Of a stretch of 64,000 bases of DNA, positions 1 to 7,981 are shown one piece after another. Source of the DNA: Methylobacter marinus A45 (GTDB lineage: Bacteria > Pseudomonadota > Gammaproteobacteria > Methylococcales > Methylomonadaceae). Each line of letters starts with the position of its first letter. Position 1 is the stretch's first letter. Both the position numbers and the translations under genes were made by a program. The stretch covers positions 4,587,226-4,651,225 of the forward strand of contig NZ_KB912877.1 of assembly GCF_000383855.1 (NCBI RefSeq). Reading direction: 5' to 3'. The notes beneath the pieces are model-generated. The model was not told the origin of the DNA and did not search any database. It saw nothing but the letters and a program-made list of their open reading frames with translations.

Positions 1-177
1 CGCGACCATAATTGTGAATTCATGCTGAGTTTCATAAATATCGATCGGCGGCTCCCAGATTGGACGCTTGGCATTCATGACGCGAGGTCTGAAAAACCGC
101 CGATGCAGCCGGTCGGCACGATCCAGCACTTCACAGGCTTCCGCCCACATTGAAAATTCAAAATTACGTAACGGCAT
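1..177 (-). CDS. Hsp20 / small heat shock protein (N-terminal part)
   Basis: The first 59 codons of a gene that runs off the left edge. I translated the reverse strand from the ATG at 177. It gives an N-terminal arm followed by a W-x-P-P-I-D-I-Y-E-T motif and E-F-T-I-M-V-A, the standard entry into the alpha-crystallin domain of Hsp20 chaperones. The family consists of ATP-independent holdases that bind unfolding proteins in the cytoplasm. The start lies 6 bases after the stop of the small Cys-rich gene at 184-390, so the two are probably co-transcribed. The rest of the domain and the C-terminal I-x-I motif are outside the window. Confidence 0.85.
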   Translation of the reverse strand, partial: MPLRNFEFSMWAEACEVLDRADRLHRRFFRPRVMNAKRPIWEPPIDIYETQHEFTIMVA

Positions 178-183
178 AATGTT

Positions 184-390
184 TTATTTCAGATTGTCGG
201 TATTATTACTTGCATCATGAAGCAAAACAGATAAACCAACGCAGGGCTGGCAGGTTTCACCCAAGACATGACAGAAAGGCCGGCCCGAAAGCTCAGTCTG
301 AAAAATAATCCATTTGCCCGCTACAACATCATATTTTTCAAGATCATAGGTGCATATTAAACATTCGCTGCTTTGCTGCTTTCGAGCCAA
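184..390 (-). CDS. Small Cys-rich protein upstream of hsp20
   Basis: A 68-residue protein I do not recognise. It has five cysteines, arranged as C-L-I-C near the N-terminus (residues 10-13), a lone Cys near residue 40, and C-Q-P-C near residues 47-50. The two CxxC pairs look like a zinc or redox-active knuckle. No signal peptide or membrane segment is visible. Its stop is 6 bases before the Hsp20 start on the same strand, so it probably belongs to the same heat or redox stress transcript. A metal-binding or redox-sensing role is only inferred from the Cys spacing. Confidence 0.55.
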   Translation of the reverse strand: MARKQQSSECLICTYDLEKYDVVAGKWIIFQTELSGRPFCHVLGETCQPCVGLSVLLHDASNNTDNLK

Positions 391-536
391 AATTAAGTTT
401 AATCTATAGTATAAACAGCAATAAGATAATCAGTACCATTACTTAGGTAAGTCGCGCTATATCTCAATAGGGCTTTTTCATCGTAGTATGAAACATTATT
501 ACGAAGAAATAAACTCACCAACGGCAAAGTGAAGCT

Positions 537-956
537 ATGTCGCCTTATTGGGAACATTTTGAACACCAAGCCTATATGGGCATACGCGGAATCGCTCCGA
601 CGCTCAACCAAAACGTGGAGCAGGCGACGCCGGCCATGACCGCGGTAATAGCCGATCCCGCTCATATTCCGCCATCGGAAGCGATCCGGATACATTGCAC
701 GGGGTGCGACAACGCATTTCCGTTTCCGGGCTGGATCGACGAACGGGCATGCATCACGGCGGTTAACGGCCTGTTGTTCAACCGGTTCCAGGTGTCCCTT
801 GATGAGGAAGGCTTGACGGCAACCACCTTTGGCGAGGCCGTGGACCGGCAACAACACCAGCCTGCCGTGAAAATACAAGGCGCCGCGCTGACCGAGCCGC
901 ATGTTTATCAACAACCGGACGGCCTATGGGTTACCCAATGCGTCGTCGACGTTTAA
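537..956 (+). CDS. Archease
   Basis: A 139-residue archease (SHS2-like fold). The N-terminal W-E-H-F-E-H-x-A-Y-M-G-I-R-G stretch and the acidic C-terminal end V-V-D-V match the family, and the length is typical. Archease is the activator of the RNA ligase RtcB: it promotes guanylylation of the ligase and allows multiple turnover with its metal and GTP cofactors. The next gene, 9 bases downstream, is rtcB, which strongly supports the call. The ATG at 537 fits the family N-terminus. An antisense reading frame over the same region is a mirror of this gene. Confidence 0.9.
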   Translation: MSPYWEHFEHQAYMGIRGIAPTLNQNVEQATPAMTAVIADPAHIPPSEAIRIHCTGCDNAFPFPGWIDERACITAVNGLLFNRFQVSLDEEGLTATTFGEAVDRQQHQPAVKIQGAALTEPHVYQQPDGLWVTQCVVDV

Positions 957-965
957 AGGATACTC

Positions 966-2396
966 ATGGATATCTCTCAATTCATACAACGCGATGAAAC
1001 CTGCTGGGAAATTCCGTCCCAAGGCGCCATGCGCGTGCCGGCGATCATTTATGCCGATGAACGACTGCTGCGCGATATGGACCAGAAAGTGTACGAACAG
1101 CTTACCAACGTAGCCTCATTGCCCGGCATTGTCGAAGCCGCCTATGCCATGCCCGACGCGCACTGGGGCTACGGCTTCCCTATCGGCGGCGTCGCCGCCT
1201 TCGACCCGGCGCAGGGCGGCGTCATTTCGGCCGGCGGCGTGGGGTTCGACATATCTTGCGGCGTGCGCACCCTGCTCACCGGCCTGGACATGGCCGATTT
1301 ACAGCCTCATCAGCACCAGCTGGCGGATGAGTTGTATCGCGCGATTCCGGCGGGCGTCGGCAGCAAGGGTAAAATCCATCTGAACCATGACGGCATGATA
1401 GCCATGCTCAAAGGCGGCGCCTCATGGGCCGTCGAACAGGGATTCGGCACCGCCCGAGACCTGGCCTTCACCGAGGAACGCGGCTGCATGGCCGGCGCCG
1501 AACCCCAACAGGTCTCCACCAGAGCACGGGAGCGGCAAAAAGACGAAATGGGTACCCTGGGTTCCGGAAACCATTATCTTGAAGTACAGCGGGTCGCCGA
1601 TATTTACAACCCGACCCTGGCCGATGCTTACCGACTCAAGCGCGACGCCATCGTCATCACTATTCACTGCGGCTCCAGAGGTCTGGGCCATCAAATCGGC
1701 ACCGAATTTCTAAAAGACATGGCCCTGGCGGCGCCTCAATACCATATTGCCCTGCCCGACCGGGAACTGGCCTGCGCGCCGCTGGATTCGCCGCTGGGAA
1801 AAAAATACCTGGGCGCCATGCGCGCCGGTATCAACTGCGCCCTGGCCAACCGGCAGATCATCACGCACCTGACCCGCAAAGCCGTGTCGGCGGTGTTTCC
1901 GGGACTCCATCTCGACCTGCTGTACGATGTTTCGCACAACACCTGCAAACTAGAGCCACATGCTATCGACGGCGTGAAAAGAAACCTGTTCGTGCATCGT
2001 AAAGGCGCCACCCGGGCGTTTGGACCGGGGCACCCGGACTTGCCGCCCGAGTACCGCGATGTCGGCCAGCCGGTGCTGATCGGCGGCTCGATGGGAACCA
2101 GCTCCTATGTGCTGTGCGGCACGAAAGACAGCGAACAGCGCGCCTTCAGTTCGGCATGCCATGGCGCGGGCCGGGCCATGAGCCGCCACCAGGCGACCAA
2201 GCAATGGCGCGGCAGGGCATTGATTGATGAACTGGCGGACCGGGGCATCCTCATCCGCAGCGCGTCCATGCGCGGCATCGCCGAGGAAGCGCCGCTGGCG
2301 TATAAGGATGTGCGCGCCGTCATCGATGTGGCGGACCGGGCCGGCCTGGCGAAAAAAGTGGCCCGACTGGAACCTGTCATCTGCATAAAAGGTTAA
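966..2396 (+). CDS. rtcB: RNA-splicing ligase RtcB
   Basis: A 476-residue RtcB ligase, full length. It joins RNA 2',3'-cyclic phosphate (or 3'-phosphate) ends to 5'-OH ends using GTP and Mn2+, in RNA repair and tRNA maturation. Visible motifs are P-D-A-H-W-G-Y-G-F-P-I-G-G (63-75), G-V-G-F-D-I-S-C-G-V-R with the metal-binding Asp95 and Cys98, G-S-G-N-H (His203), H-C-G-S-R (His234), S-H-N (His324), and C-H-G-A-G-R (398-403), whose His399 is the expected guanylylated residue. It sits between archease (9-base gap) and a DUF72 gene (3-base gap) in one tight operon. There is no RtcR-type sigma-54 regulator next to it, unlike in E. coli. Confidence 0.97.
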   Translation: MDISQFIQRDETCWEIPSQGAMRVPAIIYADERLLRDMDQKVYEQLTNVASLPGIVEAAYAMPDAHWGYGFPIGGVAAFDPAQGGVISAGGVGFDISCGVRTLLTGLDMADLQPHQHQLADELYRAIPAGVGSKGKIHLNHDGMIAMLKGGASWAVEQGFGTARDLAFTEERGCMAGAEPQQVSTRARERQKDEMGTLGSGNHYLEVQRVADIYNPTLADAYRLKRDAIVITIHCGSRGLGHQIGTEFLKDMALAAPQYHIALPDRELACAPLDSPLGKKYLGAMRAGINCALANRQIITHLTRKAVSAVFPGLHLDLLYDVSHNTCKLEPHAIDGVKRNLFVHRKGATRAFGPGHPDLPPEYRDVGQPVLIGGSMGTSSYVLCGTKDSEQRAFSSACHGAGRAMSRHQATKQWRGRALIDELADRGILIRSASMRGIAEEAPLAYKDVRAVIDVADRAGLAKKVARLEPVICIKG

Positions 2397-2399
2397 AGC

Positions 2400-3158
2400 G
2401 TGCCGCGATTTTACGTAGGCACCAGCGGCTGGAATTATCCGGACTGGCAGGATGGTTTCTATGCCGGCGTTATTCGCAAGAATCGGTTAAAGTTCTATGC
2501 GGAGCGACTCCCGGCCGTGGAAATCAACGGGACTTTTTATCGTTTGCAAAGCCCCCGTACTTTTCAAAAATGGGCCGAGGAAACGCCGGCCGGCTTCAGA
2601 TTCGCAATCAAGGCCAATCGCTACCTGACCCATCATAAAAAATTAACCGATCCGTCCGCGTCGGTTCTGATTGAGAAAAATCACGCCAAAGCGCTGAAAG
2701 AAAAACTGGCTGTCGTGCTATGGCAGTTGCCCGGCCTGGTCAAAAAAAACCCGGACAAACTGCAACAGTTTATCGCCGCTTTGCAACAATGGCGGGAAGT
2801 CCGCCATGCCGTGGAGTTCAGGCACCCGTCCTGGTTTGACGATGAAACGGCGCACGCCCTGGCGGAAGCCGGCGTCGCCGCATGCCAGTCCGATGCCGAA
2901 GCCTGGCCCCTGTGGGAATGCGTGACCACGGATCTGGTTTACGTTCGCCTGCATGGCCACATGCAAACCTATGTATCCAGCTATAGCAGGCCGGAACTAA
3001 TGCACTGGGCCGAGCGTATCGAGCAGTGGCTAGAACAGGGCAAGCAAGTGCATGTGTATTTTGACAACACCGCCCAAGGCGCCGCGCCCCGCAACGCGCT
3101 TGAATTATGGGCGCTGGTTAATGACAAGCGGTTGGATACGCCGGACACCGCCTTTTGA
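2400..3158 (+). CDS. DUF72 domain protein (YecE-like)
   Basis: A 252-residue DUF72 protein, a TIM-barrel-like family. It shows the opening Y-V-G-T-S-G-W-N-Y and the E-I-N-G-T-F-Y-R motif near residue 42. Further on come F-A-I-K-A-N-R-Y-L-T-H and, near the C-terminus, V-Y-F-D-N-T, all hallmarks of the family. The biochemical activity is unknown. The start is a GTG at 2400, only 3 bases after the rtcB stop, so translation is likely coupled to it. The position behind archease and RtcB suggests a link to RNA repair, but that is inference from context only. Confidence 0.88.
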   Translation: MPRFYVGTSGWNYPDWQDGFYAGVIRKNRLKFYAERLPAVEINGTFYRLQSPRTFQKWAEETPAGFRFAIKANRYLTHHKKLTDPSASVLIEKNHAKALKEKLAVVLWQLPGLVKKNPDKLQQFIAALQQWREVRHAVEFRHPSWFDDETAHALAEAGVAACQSDAEAWPLWECVTTDLVYVRLHGHMQTYVSSYSRPELMHWAERIEQWLEQGKQVHVYFDNTAQGAAPRNALELWALVNDKRLDTPDTAF

Positions 3159-3203
3159 GACTACAGCACATGATGACCCGCGGCGCGTGCCCGGCATTGA
3201 TTT

Positions 3204-3893
3204 TCACCGGCTTGTCCCATGGCGTCTGTCCGAGTGCCGCGCTTCAACCAACGGCACGAAAGCGACGCCGAGAATGTCCTCGGTCTTGATTTTTCCGTCC
3301 GGCTTTTTCTCAACCACTATCAATTCCTGAGCACTGTAAGGCAAGCCTAAAGGAATGACCATACGGGCGCCTGTGCGCAATTGATCAATTAACGCCTGAG
3401 GAATATGCGGTGCCGCGGCAGTGACTATGATACCGTCATAGGGCGCATGCTCCGGCCAGCCCAGATTGCCGTCGCCGGCGCGAACCTCTACGTTTTCATA
3501 GCCCAGTTCATGCAGCCGGGTGCGCGCCAGCGTCGCCAGTTCCTCGACAAACTCGAGGCTGTAGACCTGCCTGACCAACCGGGAGAGGATGGCGGCCTGA
3601 TAGCCTGAACCCGTACCGATCTCCAGCACAACGTCCGAAGGCTTCGTGTTCAGCAAATCGCTCATCAGGGCAACGATATAGGGCTGCGAAATCGTCTGGC
3701 CCGCGCCTATCGGCACGGGTGCGTTCTGATAGGCGTATTCGCGCAAGGCCTTGGGTATGAATTCGTGTCTCGGCACATGCCTCATGGCCGCCATCACGCG
3801 CTCGTCCAATGAATCCTTGCCGATCATGCCACGGGTTAATTTGACCTCCCATTCAATATCCGACAGCATGTGCTGCATCTCTTTCATTCTCAT
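3204..3893 (-). CDS. pcm: Protein-L-isoaspartate O-methyltransferase
   Basis: A 229-residue PCMT. It methylates L-isoaspartyl residues in damaged proteins using S-adenosylmethionine, so that they can be repaired. Motif I, V-L-E-I-G-T-G-S-G-Y-Q-A-A, binds the cofactor; T-I-S-Q-P-Y-I-V-A-L-M is the family motif upstream of it; the domain ends in the usual P-L-V-E. A GAGG lies a few bases before the ATG at 3893, supporting this start. The C-terminal tail after P-L-V-E is basic and may be disordered. It converges with the archease/rtcB/DUF72 operon with only 45 bases between the stops. Confidence 0.95.
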   Translation of the reverse strand: MRMKEMQHMLSDIEWEVKLTRGMIGKDSLDERVMAAMRHVPRHEFIPKALREYAYQNAPVPIGAGQTISQPYIVALMSDLLNTKPSDVVLEIGTGSGYQAAILSRLVRQVYSLEFVEELATLARTRLHELGYENVEVRAGDGNLGWPEHAPYDGIIVTAAAPHIPQALIDQLRTGARMVIPLGLPYSAQELIVVEKKPDGKIKTEDILGVAFVPLVEARHSDRRHGTSR

Positions 3894-4354
3894 GCGTTCA
3901 TCCTCAATGCATCGACATTATCGGTTTAAAACGCTATCAAACCCGGCATGAACACGAATAATACGCCATCCCTGGCGCCTGTGTTCCGGCTTGAAGAACG
4001 CGACCTTTGTACCGACTATCGATATGTCATTCAATCAAAATACTTATACCCTCTTTTCAACAGCCACGAAATTCGGGTGACTACTTAGGCAATCATCTTA
4101 AAATTGAAGTGTATCGGACGGGGAGAAAGTCTAAAAAACCGGTGGTTCAGGAACGTATTGCAAGGTGGGGGTTAAAATGGTTAAAGGGATAAAAATTGGC
4201 CGAAATTTACACAATGAGCGTTTCCCTTGTCGAGAAAAATACCCTGTATCCGGCAATTCCGTTGTTAATGAATCAATGGGGATCGTAAAATTAATGTTTT
4301 TCGTTAAATTTTAAAACTGGGGCAGGCCAGGTCAATTTGCTATATGCGCTTGGA
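3894..4354. other. Intergenic stretch without a supported gene
   Basis: An AT-rich region between the divergent side of pcm and the PA3496-like gene. A 61-codon frame at 4007-4192 opens with TTG and has no convincing ribosome binding site or known family, so I do not call it. The promoter of pcm should lie near 3895-3950, but I see no clear -35/-10 pair. Confidence 0.4.
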
Positions 4355-4654
4355 TTAAAAATCGAAATCAAGATCAAAGTTTTCAAATTCGCCGAGCTGT
4401 TCCTTCAATCTTTTTTTCTCCCAGTACATTTCAATCTTTCTGCGCGCGGCCATTTTCTTGGCTACCTTCTCGTTTTCAGTCGGCAATATGATGTACTCGT
4501 CGTTTAAATCGAAGTCTTCGACATCCAGGTCGATTTCGCTTTTACTTTCACTGGATTCGGATTCCGAAACGGGTTTATCCGGGGAAGCATCATCTAAAAG
4601 AGATTCATCTGATACAGATTGAGAGGATTTCATATTCATTTTTAAACCAACCAT
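4355..4654 (-). CDS. PA3496-family small acidic protein
   Basis: A 99-residue protein. The N-terminal two thirds is rich in Ser, Glu and Asp and looks disordered. The C-terminal part carries A-A-R-R-K-I-E-M-Y-W-E-K-K-R-L-K-E-Q-L, which matches the A-R-R-x-I-E-x-x-x-E-x-x-x-L-x-x-x-L core of the small PA3496 family found in gammaproteobacteria, annotated as putative envelope integrity proteins. The end F-E-N-F-D-L-D-F-D-F is strikingly acidic and aromatic. It stands alone between two intergenic regions. Family assignment is by motif memory; its function is not established. Confidence 0.65.
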   Translation of the reverse strand: MVGLKMNMKSSQSVSDESLLDDASPDKPVSESESSESKSEIDLDVEDFDLNDEYIILPTENEKVAKKMAARRKIEMYWEKKRLKEQLGEFENFDLDFDF

Positions 4655-5010
4655 AAAAAAATTGTTTTCAATGTCTGCAACGATATTCGCAACGCAAAAT
4701 CATCCAATCATGAGATTGAAAGCATCGCTTGAACGAGAGCTGATCATTGGCATCTGAAAAGGCAAGAACAAGCGCTCAAATATCGAGTGGCGGTACTTAT
4801 ATCGCATTTGTGCGCGCAACATAATTAGTAAATATACTTAAGTCAATACCCTTGTTATCGATAGTCAGAGCGAGAATACACAAGCTTGTCATAAAATCCT
4901 ATACAGCCGTGACGAAAATAACGCGAAGCCCCGTGATAGAAGCTTGTTTACCGGGTCAAACGCACTAAAATCCGGCACATCCTCCGCAATCGCTGCCCAA
5001 GGACCAGACC
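4655..5010. other. Intergenic stretch without a supported gene
   Basis: Separates two divergently transcribed genes, so it should contain promoters for both. It is AT-rich around 4810-4870, but I cannot point to a convincing -10/-35 pair. No repeat of the families seen elsewhere in the window was noticed here. Confidence 0.4.
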
Positions 5011-6273
5011 ATGGAATTTCCAGATGTCATTCCGCCTCTCTTGATCGAATTCGCCCTGACCGTGGCCTTTTCTTTTGTCGTCGGCCTGGAATTCCGCCGT
5101 TATCAGCGCATGAATCAATATAAGTTTCATTTTGGCAGCACACGTACTTTTGTCCTGATCGGCTTGTTAGGATTTATTCTGTACACCCTGGACGGCACGC
5201 GCGTACTGTTCGGCATCGGCCTTGCCCTGCTCGGCGGCATGCTGCTGATTTATTACTGGCAGTTATCGTCGAAAGAGATGCTGTCGCTTTTCAGTGTTCT
5301 GCTTGCCCTGCTGATTTATCTGACCGGACCGGTTGTCAGCATATTCCCCAGCTGGTTCCTGATACTCTTCATCGTATCGTTGATTTTAATACTCGGCGAG
5401 AAACCGCTGATCCATCGTATTTCCGATAAATTGGCGGGCGAGGAAATCACGACCCTGGCCAAGTTCCTGATTATCTCCGGCGTCATTTTGCCCTTGCTGC
5501 CCGATGAGCCCATCGCGCCGATGATGCCGGTCACTTACGACAAGGTCTGGCTGGCGGTGATCATCGTATCCGGCTTCTCGTACTTGAGCTATCTGGTCAA
5601 TACGTATTTTTTCAAGAGTCGCAGCCTGATGATTACCGGTATTTTAGGCGGGCTGTATTCCAGTACCGTCGCCACCGTTGTTATCGGGCGCCGCGCTCAT
5701 CATCTGGCGGAAGCGGGCCGCTTTGTTTCATCGGCGCTGATCATGGCAACCGCCATGATGTATATCCGGCTGCTCGTCATTATTTTCCTGTTTTCGCCCA
5801 GCGCCGGCCAGCGCCTGCTGGCGCCGTTTTCAGCCGCCATCGTGCTGTCCTTTGCCGCCATGGCCGCCTTGTTTCGCTTCCGGGATAATACGCCCAGCCC
5901 ATCCGAGGCGGACGTGATTAAGCATCCGCTGGAATTATCAACCGCCATTGTGTTTGCCATATCGTTTATGCTGTTTACCAGCATTACCCAATACGTGACC
6001 AGCCATTACGGCGGCCATGGGTTGAATTTTCTATCCATTATCGTCGGCTTTACCGATATCGATCCTTTTATTCTGTCGCTGCTGAGCGGCGAATTCACCG
6101 TCTCCAGTTCGGCCATCGTGTCTTCCGTGATACTGGCCAGCGGCAGCAATAACCTGCTGAAAGCAATCTATGCCGTCGCCCTTGCCCGTAACCGCTCGGT
6201 CAGGGCAGCCGCTATCTGGCTGATATGTTTATTCGCGGCTTCTATTTTGTATGCGTTTAAGATTAATACCTGA
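5011..6273 (+). CDS. MgtC/SapB-family membrane protein with DUF4010
   Basis: A 420-residue inner-membrane protein with about twelve hydrophobic segments. The N-terminal ~140 residues resemble the MgtC/SapB domain: a Gly-rich first helix with V-V-G-L-E-F-R-R, then G-S-T-R-T-F-V-L-I-G-L-L-G. The rest is DUF4010, with G-G-L-Y-S-S-T-V-A-T-V in the middle and a conserved C-terminal G-x-F-T-V-S-S-S-A-I segment. MgtC proteins are linked to Mg2+ limitation and to regulation of the ATP synthase; the function of the MgtC-DUF4010 fusion is unknown. The ATG at 5011 follows a weak AAGGACC. It appears to be a single-gene unit. Confidence 0.85.
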   Translation: MEFPDVIPPLLIEFALTVAFSFVVGLEFRRYQRMNQYKFHFGSTRTFVLIGLLGFILYTLDGTRVLFGIGLALLGGMLLIYYWQLSSKEMLSLFSVLLALLIYLTGPVVSIFPSWFLILFIVSLILILGEKPLIHRISDKLAGEEITTLAKFLIISGVILPLLPDEPIAPMMPVTYDKVWLAVIIVSGFSYLSYLVNTYFFKSRSLMITGILGGLYSSTVATVVIGRRAHHLAEAGRFVSSALIMATAMMYIRLLVIIFLFSPSAGQRLLAPFSAAIVLSFAAMAALFRFRDNTPSPSEADVIKHPLELSTAIVFAISFMLFTSITQYVTSHYGGHGLNFLSIIVGFTDIDPFILSLLSGEFTVSSSAIVSSVILASGSNNLLKAIYAVALARNRSVRAAAIWLICLFAASILYAFKINT

Positions 6274-6373
6274 TATCAGGTACAGCATAAATTATCCAGA
6301 GAGAACGACGAATGTGTACAGGACAGGATGTGCTTCGTGGCGGATGGAGCGATGTCTTTATTCCCTTTGGATA

Positions 6374-6427
6374 TACATCGCGATTCAATACCGCCCGGCA
6401 AGTCGCGATGTAGGCATCGCTCCCACA
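6374..6427. repeat. Dispersed palindromic repeat, family B
   Basis: An inverted repeat: TACATCGCGA at 6374-6383 pairs with TCGCGATGTA at 6403-6412, followed by GGCATCGCTCCCACA. The same unit recurs at 20059-20122, 36582-36647, 44302-44380 and 44728-44754. It is intergenic in every copy, like a REP/BIME element. Confidence 0.8.
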
Positions 6428-6520
6428 AGGACGGCCAATCCGAGAGGAAGACGGATAGTATTTTTAACCGCCCCCGCCCCTGCCGGCGCCGGGGTCAATT
6501 GTCTGCATAACATCAGCTCC

Positions 6521-6617
6521 TTAGCCTGAATATTTCACCACGAACGGACAGACAATGATCCCGTCATTTCTCTGCATTCATCCCCATTCATGAGGATTAT
6601 GGAGGCGGTAGAATTGC
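6521..6617. repeat. Dispersed repeat, family E (plus orientation)
   Basis: About 95 bases, from TTAGCCTGAATATTTCACCA to GGAGGCGGTAGAATTGCG. The reverse complement recurs, with small indels, at 31778-31890. Both copies are intergenic and about 25 kb apart in opposite orientation. Confidence 0.75.
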
Positions 6618-6741
6618 GTAATTCATGAAGTCACGGGAAGAAAATGACAACAACTTGATTTTCTCTGTGCTCTCTGTGTGCTCTATGGTTATTATGAAAT
6701 TCCGGGATAGATATTTTTGCATCCGTTACGAGGATAACTCT

Positions 6742-7950
6742 GTGTATAAAAGACAATTGCCCGCGATACCCGGAACCATATGGACACTCGGCTACGTCAG
6801 CCTGTTTATGGATTTGTCTTCGGAGCTGGTGCACAGCATATTGCCGGTGTTTATGGTCACGGTACTGGGGGCTGATGCGCTGACTATCGGCTTGATCGAA
6901 GGCATTGCCGAAGCCACCGCGCTGATCGTCAAGATATTTTCGGGGGCATTGAGTGATTTTTTCAGGCGCCGGAAATGGCTGATTCTGGCCGGTTACGGCC
7001 TGGCGGCGCTGACCAAGCCATTATTTCCTCTCGCGGGTTCCGTGGAAACGGTCTTCGCCGCGCGCTTTCTGGACCGGATCGGCAAGGGCATGCGAGGGGC
7101 GCCGCGCGACGCGTTGATTGCCGATGTGGCGCCTTTAACGATCAGGGGCGCCTGTTTTGGCCTGCGCCAATCCATGGATACGGTCGGCGCGGTTTTCGGG
7201 CCTCTTTTTGCCATCGTATTATTGTCTTTTTACCACGGAGACATGAAAACGGTATTGTGGTTTGCCGTTGTGCCGGCGGCAATCACGATCATTTTAATCG
7301 TATTCGGGGTAAAGGAACCGGCCGCCAAAGCCAGGCCGCGCCAATTCCGCTCGCCCTTGCGGCTGGCATTCCTGAAGGCTTTTTCCAGGGCCTACTGGCG
7401 GATTGTCATAATAGGCGCCGTCTTCACGCTGACCCGGTTCAGCGAGGCATTCCTGATACTGCGCGCCGAGGAGCTGGGCCTGTCTATCACCTGGATTCCC
7501 CTGGTCATGGTCGTGATGAGCCTGTTCTATGCGTTATCGGCTTATCCCGTCGGCGTGCTGTCGGACTATGTGCGCAAGGAGTACTTGCTGGCCACGGGGC
7601 TTGTTCTGCTGGCGCTGGCTGATCTGGTACTGGCGCGGGCGAATTCGATTCTTGTCGTCCTGTGCGGGGTCGCTCTGTGGGGATTGCATATGGGGTTCAC
7701 GCAAGGCATTCTGGCGACCATGATTGCCAATGCCACGCCCCGGGAATTGAAAGGCACGGCATTCGGCCTGTTCAACTTCGTAACCGGCCTGTTTATGCTG
7801 CTGGCCAGCGTCATTGCCGGGTGGCTCTGGGATAATTATGGTTCAGGCATGACCTTTCTTGCCGGCGCGGCGTTTTCGGTGCTGGCGCTGATGCTGCTGA
7901 TATTCCATAAAAGCCCTGAGCGGGCAACAGCGCAGGACCCGGGCACATGA
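6742..7950 (+). CDS. MFS transporter
   Basis: A major facilitator superfamily permease of about 402 residues with twelve predicted membrane helices. The loop between helices 2 and 3 carries G-A-L-S-D-F-F-R-R-R-K, the family signature, and the related G-V-L-S-D-Y-V-R-K-E lies in the second half. The frame is open back to an ATG at 6625, but that extension runs through CTCTGTG-rich repeat-like DNA. A GTG at 6742, with GAGG 8 bases upstream, gives a normal MFS N-terminus, and I prefer it. The substrate is not evident; relatives are annotated as drug or sugar exporters. The C-terminal R-A-T-A-Q-D-P-G-T tail is unremarkable. Confidence 0.85.
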   Translation: MYKRQLPAIPGTIWTLGYVSLFMDLSSELVHSILPVFMVTVLGADALTIGLIEGIAEATALIVKIFSGALSDFFRRRKWLILAGYGLAALTKPLFPLAGSVETVFAARFLDRIGKGMRGAPRDALIADVAPLTIRGACFGLRQSMDTVGAVFGPLFAIVLLSFYHGDMKTVLWFAVVPAAITIILIVFGVKEPAAKARPRQFRSPLRLAFLKAFSRAYWRIVIIGAVFTLTRFSEAFLILRAEELGLSITWIPLVMVVMSLFYALSAYPVGVLSDYVRKEYLLATGLVLLALADLVLARANSILVVLCGVALWGLHMGFTQGILATMIANATPRELKGTAFGLFNFVTGLFMLLASVIAGWLWDNYGSGMTFLAGAAFSVLALMLLIFHKSPERATAQDPGT

Positions 7951-7981
7951 CGCATTCGGACTTGCCGCGATGGCGAACCGG

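Larger units (their letters stand above)
6274..6741. other. Intergenic repeat cluster
   Basis: Holds two kinds of dispersed repeat, listed separately: a palindromic unit at 6374-6427 and a longer unit at 6521-6617. Between 6655 and 6695 there is a CTCTGTG-rich stretch resembling a motif at 31520-31545. Open frames that cross this region are repeat-derived and are not called. Confidence 0.6.

Noticed and set aside
4007-4192. 61-codon plus-strand frame
   Set aside because: Starts with TTG, no ribosome site, no recognisable family.
6625-6741. Longer N-terminus for the MFS transporter
   Set aside because: It covers repeat-like CTCTGTG DNA; a GTG at 6742 has a good ribosome site and gives a normal first helix.
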